Part shown: positions 32,919-34,969 of the stretch, piece after piece
Position numbering within the stretch: position 1 is the first letter of the stretch
Layout: each line of letters starts with the position of its first letter
Assembly: GCA_026645815.1 (NCBI GenBank)
Contig: JAPKMR010000038.1
Span: 1 to 34,969, forward strand
Direction: 5' to 3'
Source: Anaerolineae bacterium
Lineage (GTDB): Bacteria > Chloroflexota > Anaerolineae > B4-G1 > SLSP01
DNA: 34,969 nucleotides
Notes under the pieces: model-generated
Database searches by the model: none
What the model was told of the DNA's origin: nothing
What the model saw: only the letters and a program-made list of their open reading frames with translations
Translations under genes and position numbers: made by a program

Positions 32919-33593
32919 ATGGACGTCATGGACTCGGGGCTGCCGGAGAGTTGGCTAAAAGCGACGCCGTTGTTTGAAACGGGGATCCATTTGCGATTGT
33001 TAGACGCCGTCGCTGCACGGCGGGCGCAAGAAACCGTGTATCCGGCAGCGGAACGGGTTTTCTATGCGCTGGAGCGCACCCCTTTTGAAAAGGTGCGGGT
33101 GGTGATTGTGGGGCAGGACCCCTATCACGGTCCGGGACAAGCAGATGGACTGGCTTTTTCCGTGCCAGAAGGGATCGCCACTCCGCCTTCGCTGCGGAAC
33201 ATCTTTCAAGAGGTCGCGCGCGATATCTACGCGGGCGCGGCGCCGCACTTCTCCACAGATTTGACGCGATGGGCTGAACAGGGGGTACTGCTGCTCAATG
33301 CCGTGCTCACCGTGGCGGCAAAGAAACCAGGATCACACCGGCGCCTGGGATGGGAAGCCCTCACCGATGGAATCCTTGCTGCTTTGAGCGAAAGGCGTGA
33401 GGGATTGGTCTTCATGCTGTGGGGCGCTTATGCGCAATCGAAGCGTGGTCTGATTGCCGAAAGCCGGCATTTGATTCTGGAAGCGCCGCATCCTTCGCCG
33501 CTTTCGGCGTATCGGGGTTTCCTGGGGTGTGGGCATTTCTCACGGGCCAATGCTTATCTACGCGCCCGCAATGAACGCGAGATTGTCTGGTGA
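32919..33593 (+). CDS. ung: uracil-DNA glycosylase (family 1)
   Basis: A 224-residue base-excision-repair enzyme that removes uracil from DNA. It has the water-activating loop GQDPYHGPGQADG with Asp67 and His70, the ATPPSLRNIFQE segment, LLLNAVLTVAAKKPGSH near 125 and the minor-groove loop HPSPLSAYRGF with His191. These are family 1 Ung signatures. The frame is open upstream into the MFS gene; the ATG at 32919 is 5 nt past that gene's stop and gives the usual family length, though no clear ribosome binding site is present. GTG at 32904 is an alternative. Confidence 0.95.
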   Translation: MDVMDSGLPESWLKATPLFETGIHLRLLDAVAARRAQETVYPAAERVFYALERTPFEKVRVVIVGQDPYHGPGQADGLAFSVPEGIATPPSLRNIFQEVARDIYAGAAPHFSTDLTRWAEQGVLLLNAVLTVAAKKPGSHRRLGWEALTDGILAALSERREGLVFMLWGAYAQSKRGLIAESRHLILEAPHPSPLSAYRGFLGCGHFSRANAYLRARNEREIVW

Positions 33594-33605
33594 GGAGGTG
33601 AATGC

Positions 33606-34043
33606 ATGCGGATTTGTGTTGGTTCAGATCATGCGGGCTTCGAGCTCAAGGAAGCAGTGAAGGCGCATTTGTTAGCGTTGGGACACGAGGTGGAGGATGC
33701 TGGGACCTATGATCCCGGCGTCTCGGTGGATTATCCCGATTTTGGTGCTCTGGTAGCGCGCAAGGTGATTTCTGGCGCCGGTGAGCTCGGGATTGTGGTC
33801 TGCGGCACGGGCATCGGTATTTCGATAGCGGCGAATAAAGTGCGTGGGGCGCGGGCGGCGCTTTGCACGGACCCTTACATGGCACGTATGGCGCGGGCGC
33901 ACAATAACGCCAATATTCTCGCCATGGGCGGGCGGGTCGTGGGGGTTGGGCTGGCTTTGGATATTGTGGATGCCTTTCTGGGCACCTCGTTCGAGGGTGG
34001 GCGCCACGGGTTGCGCGTGGAGAAGCTTGAAAACCAGGCTTGA
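33606..34043 (+). CDS. rpiB: ribose-5-phosphate isomerase B
   Basis: A 145-residue RpiB/LacAB-family isomerase interconverting ribose-5-phosphate and ribulose-5-phosphate. Signatures are the N-terminal [17 protein letters not shown] near 38, the active-site [14 protein letters not shown] near 65 and [17 protein letters not shown] near 98. GAGGAGG upstream begins at the ung stop and sets the ATG at 33606. It can carry on pentose phosphates derived from the nucleoside phosphorylase encoded at 29659 after a phosphopentomutase step; that enzyme is not in the window. Confidence 0.94.
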   Translation: MRICVGSDHAGFELKEAVKAHLLALGHEVEDAGTYDPGVSVDYPDFGALVARKVISGAGELGIVVCGTGIGISIAANKVRGARAALCTDPYMARMARAHNNANILAMGGRVVGVGLALDIVDAFLGTSFEGGRHGLRVEKLENQA

Positions 34044-34100
34044 GGGACCCGGACGACCTTCGTCTACCGGTCTGTTGTTTGAACCATGGGGGACCTAGCT

Positions 34101-34969
34101 GTGCCTGAGCCGATTCGTATTTTGCACTTCGCCGACTTGCATATTGGGATGGAGAATTACGGGCGTGTGGACCCCGAGACGGGGTTGAATCTGCGCGTCG
34201 TGGATTTTCTCCGGCGGATGGACGAGGTGGTTGATTATGCTATCGCCCATGAAGCCGATGCGGTGCTCTTTGCCGGTGATGCTTTCCGCACGCGGACCCC
34301 CAGCCCCACACACCAGCGCGAATTTGCACAGCGTGTTCGAAGGCTATCCGAAGCCGCGATTCCCACCGTGCTTCTGGTCGGCAATCACGATATTCCATTG
34401 ATGGAGCAGCGGGCTTCCAGTGTGGAAATCTTTAGCACACTGGCGGTGCCGCATGTTGTGGTGGCAGATCGCCCCGCCTTGCTGCGCCTGGAAACCCGCC
34501 GCGGGCTGTTACAAGTGGCAACGCTGCCTTTCCCGGTTTACCAGCGGTTGCTCACGCGCGAGGCTTACCGGCACCTCAACCGAGAGGCGCTGGATCAAGC
34601 CGTGAGCGGGGCGTTAGTGGAGCTCTTGCAGCAGCTGGCGGCGCAATGCGAGCCTGATGTTCCCGCGGTGCTGTTGGGGCATTTCTCGGTGGAGACTGCG
34701 CATTGGGGTTCTGAACGCAATATCATGGTAGGGCGGGATGTGACGGTACCTCTCTCTGCGGTGACGGATCCGACATGGGACTATGTGGCACTGGGGCACA
34801 TTCACCAGCACCAGAATCTGAATCCTGCAGGCTCTCCTCCCGTGATTTACCCCGGTAGCCTGGAGCGGGTGGACTTTGGGGAAGAAAAGCAGCCAAAGGG
34901 CTTCTGTTGGGTTACTCTGGAGCGCGGGCGCGCAGACTGGCGTTATATCGAGTTAGCGGCGCGGCCCTT
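34101..34969 (+). CDS. sbcD: SbcD/Mre11-type exonuclease subunit, truncated by the window edge
   Basis: An open frame runs from about 34086/34101 to the last base without a stop, giving about 290 residues of the N-terminal part. Calcineurin-like phosphoesterase motifs appear in order: LHFADLHIG, LFAGDAF (where many members have GDxFD), VGNHDIP, LLGHFS and ALGHIH. The segment YPGSLERVDFGEE is typical of SbcD proteins. With SbcC it cleaves hairpins and DNA ends in a manganese-dependent way; sbcC would be expected beyond the right edge. GGGGG at 34088-34092 favours the GTG at 34101, with an ATG at 34086 as alternative. Confidence 0.9.
   Translation, partial: MPEPIRILHFADLHIGMENYGRVDPETGLNLRVVDFLRRMDEVVDYAIAHEADAVLFAGDAFRTRTPSPTHQREFAQRVRRLSEAAIPTVLLVGNHDIPLMEQRASSVEIFSTLAVPHVVVADRPALLRLETRRGLLQVATLPFPVYQRLLTREAYRHLNREALDQAVSGALVELLQQLAAQCEPDVPAVLLGHFSVETAHWGSERNIMVGRDVTVPLSAVTDPTWDYVALGHIHQHQNLNPAGSPPVIYPGSLERVDFGEEKQPKGFCWVTLERGRADWRYIELAARP

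Noticed and set aside
1..34969. CRISPR array, prophage, toxin-antitoxin or transposase gene
   Set aside because: No regularly spaced repeats, phage structural genes, small toxin-antitoxin pairs or transposase motifs were seen. The only mobile-type signal is the non-coding MITE-like element.

Overview
The window looks like a chromosomal segment of a Chloroflexota bacterium, probably Anaerolineae-like. This rests on moderate G+C content, the protein families present (a VanW/YoaR protein, DUF2804, a zinc-ribbon DUF1294 protein, duplicated DWGDDWLG lipoprotein modules) and several long lineage-type hypothetical proteins. It is an inference, not a database result. A corrinoid-activator-type ASKHA protein and a flavodiiron protein suggest an anaerobic or oxygen-sensitive lifestyle. 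There is no rRNA operon, prophage, transposase gene or CRISPR array. Most of the window is ordinary housekeeping sequence with some lineage-specific genes.

Layout. 1-3138: a RACo-like 2Fe-2S/ASKHA protein (+) converging on a tandem PH-like hypothetical (-). 3139-3793: a long intergenic region with a 20-bp perfect hairpin, a consensus promoter, initiator and elongator tRNA-Met, and a terminator. 3794-5441: DUF2804 plus a membrane protein (-). 5591-7711: xpt-guaA, consecutive steps making GMP from xanthine, followed by a VanW-family envelope protein to 9563. 9735-10802: a two-TM hypothetical (-). 10975-15029: a complete four-gene ABC importer operon (lipoprotein binding protein, two permeases, ATPase) with a clear promoter and terminator. 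15125-17777: an O-antigen-ligase-like protein and a beta-propeller lipoprotein. 17801-18954: zinc-ribbon/DUF1294 and a cysteine-cluster orphan (-). 19078-20835: dnaN and a DUF4332 protein. 20855-22853: a hypothetical (-), a 195-bp MITE-like element, a duplicated lipoprotein and a small EamA transporter. 22861-24320: a flavodiiron protein with a long leader. 24340-29337 (-): a membrane protein, the NnrE-NnrD repair enzyme, a MogA/MoaB-type protein, an apparently frameshifted PHP/AlbA_2 gene and a single-domain response regulator. 29467-34969 (+): pyrimidine-nucleoside phosphorylase, dCTP deaminase, an MFS transporter, uracil-DNA glycosylase, ribose-5-phosphate isomerase B and a right-truncated SbcD-type nuclease.

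Functional themes. Nucleotide handling recurs: xanthine to XMP to GMP; nucleoside phosphorolysis with pentose-phosphate isomerisation; dCTP to dUTP next to uracil excision; repair of hydrated NAD(P)H. The most interesting unexplained signals are three. One is a family of nested hairpins with GTGATTTT/AAAATCAC feet, present in the MITE and as related fragments near the tRNAs and upstream of dnaN. The second is the PHP/AlbA_2 gene, whose conserved-looking C-terminal part lies in another frame after a G6/C6 run. The third is the internally duplicated acidic lipoprotein that starts just after the MITE.
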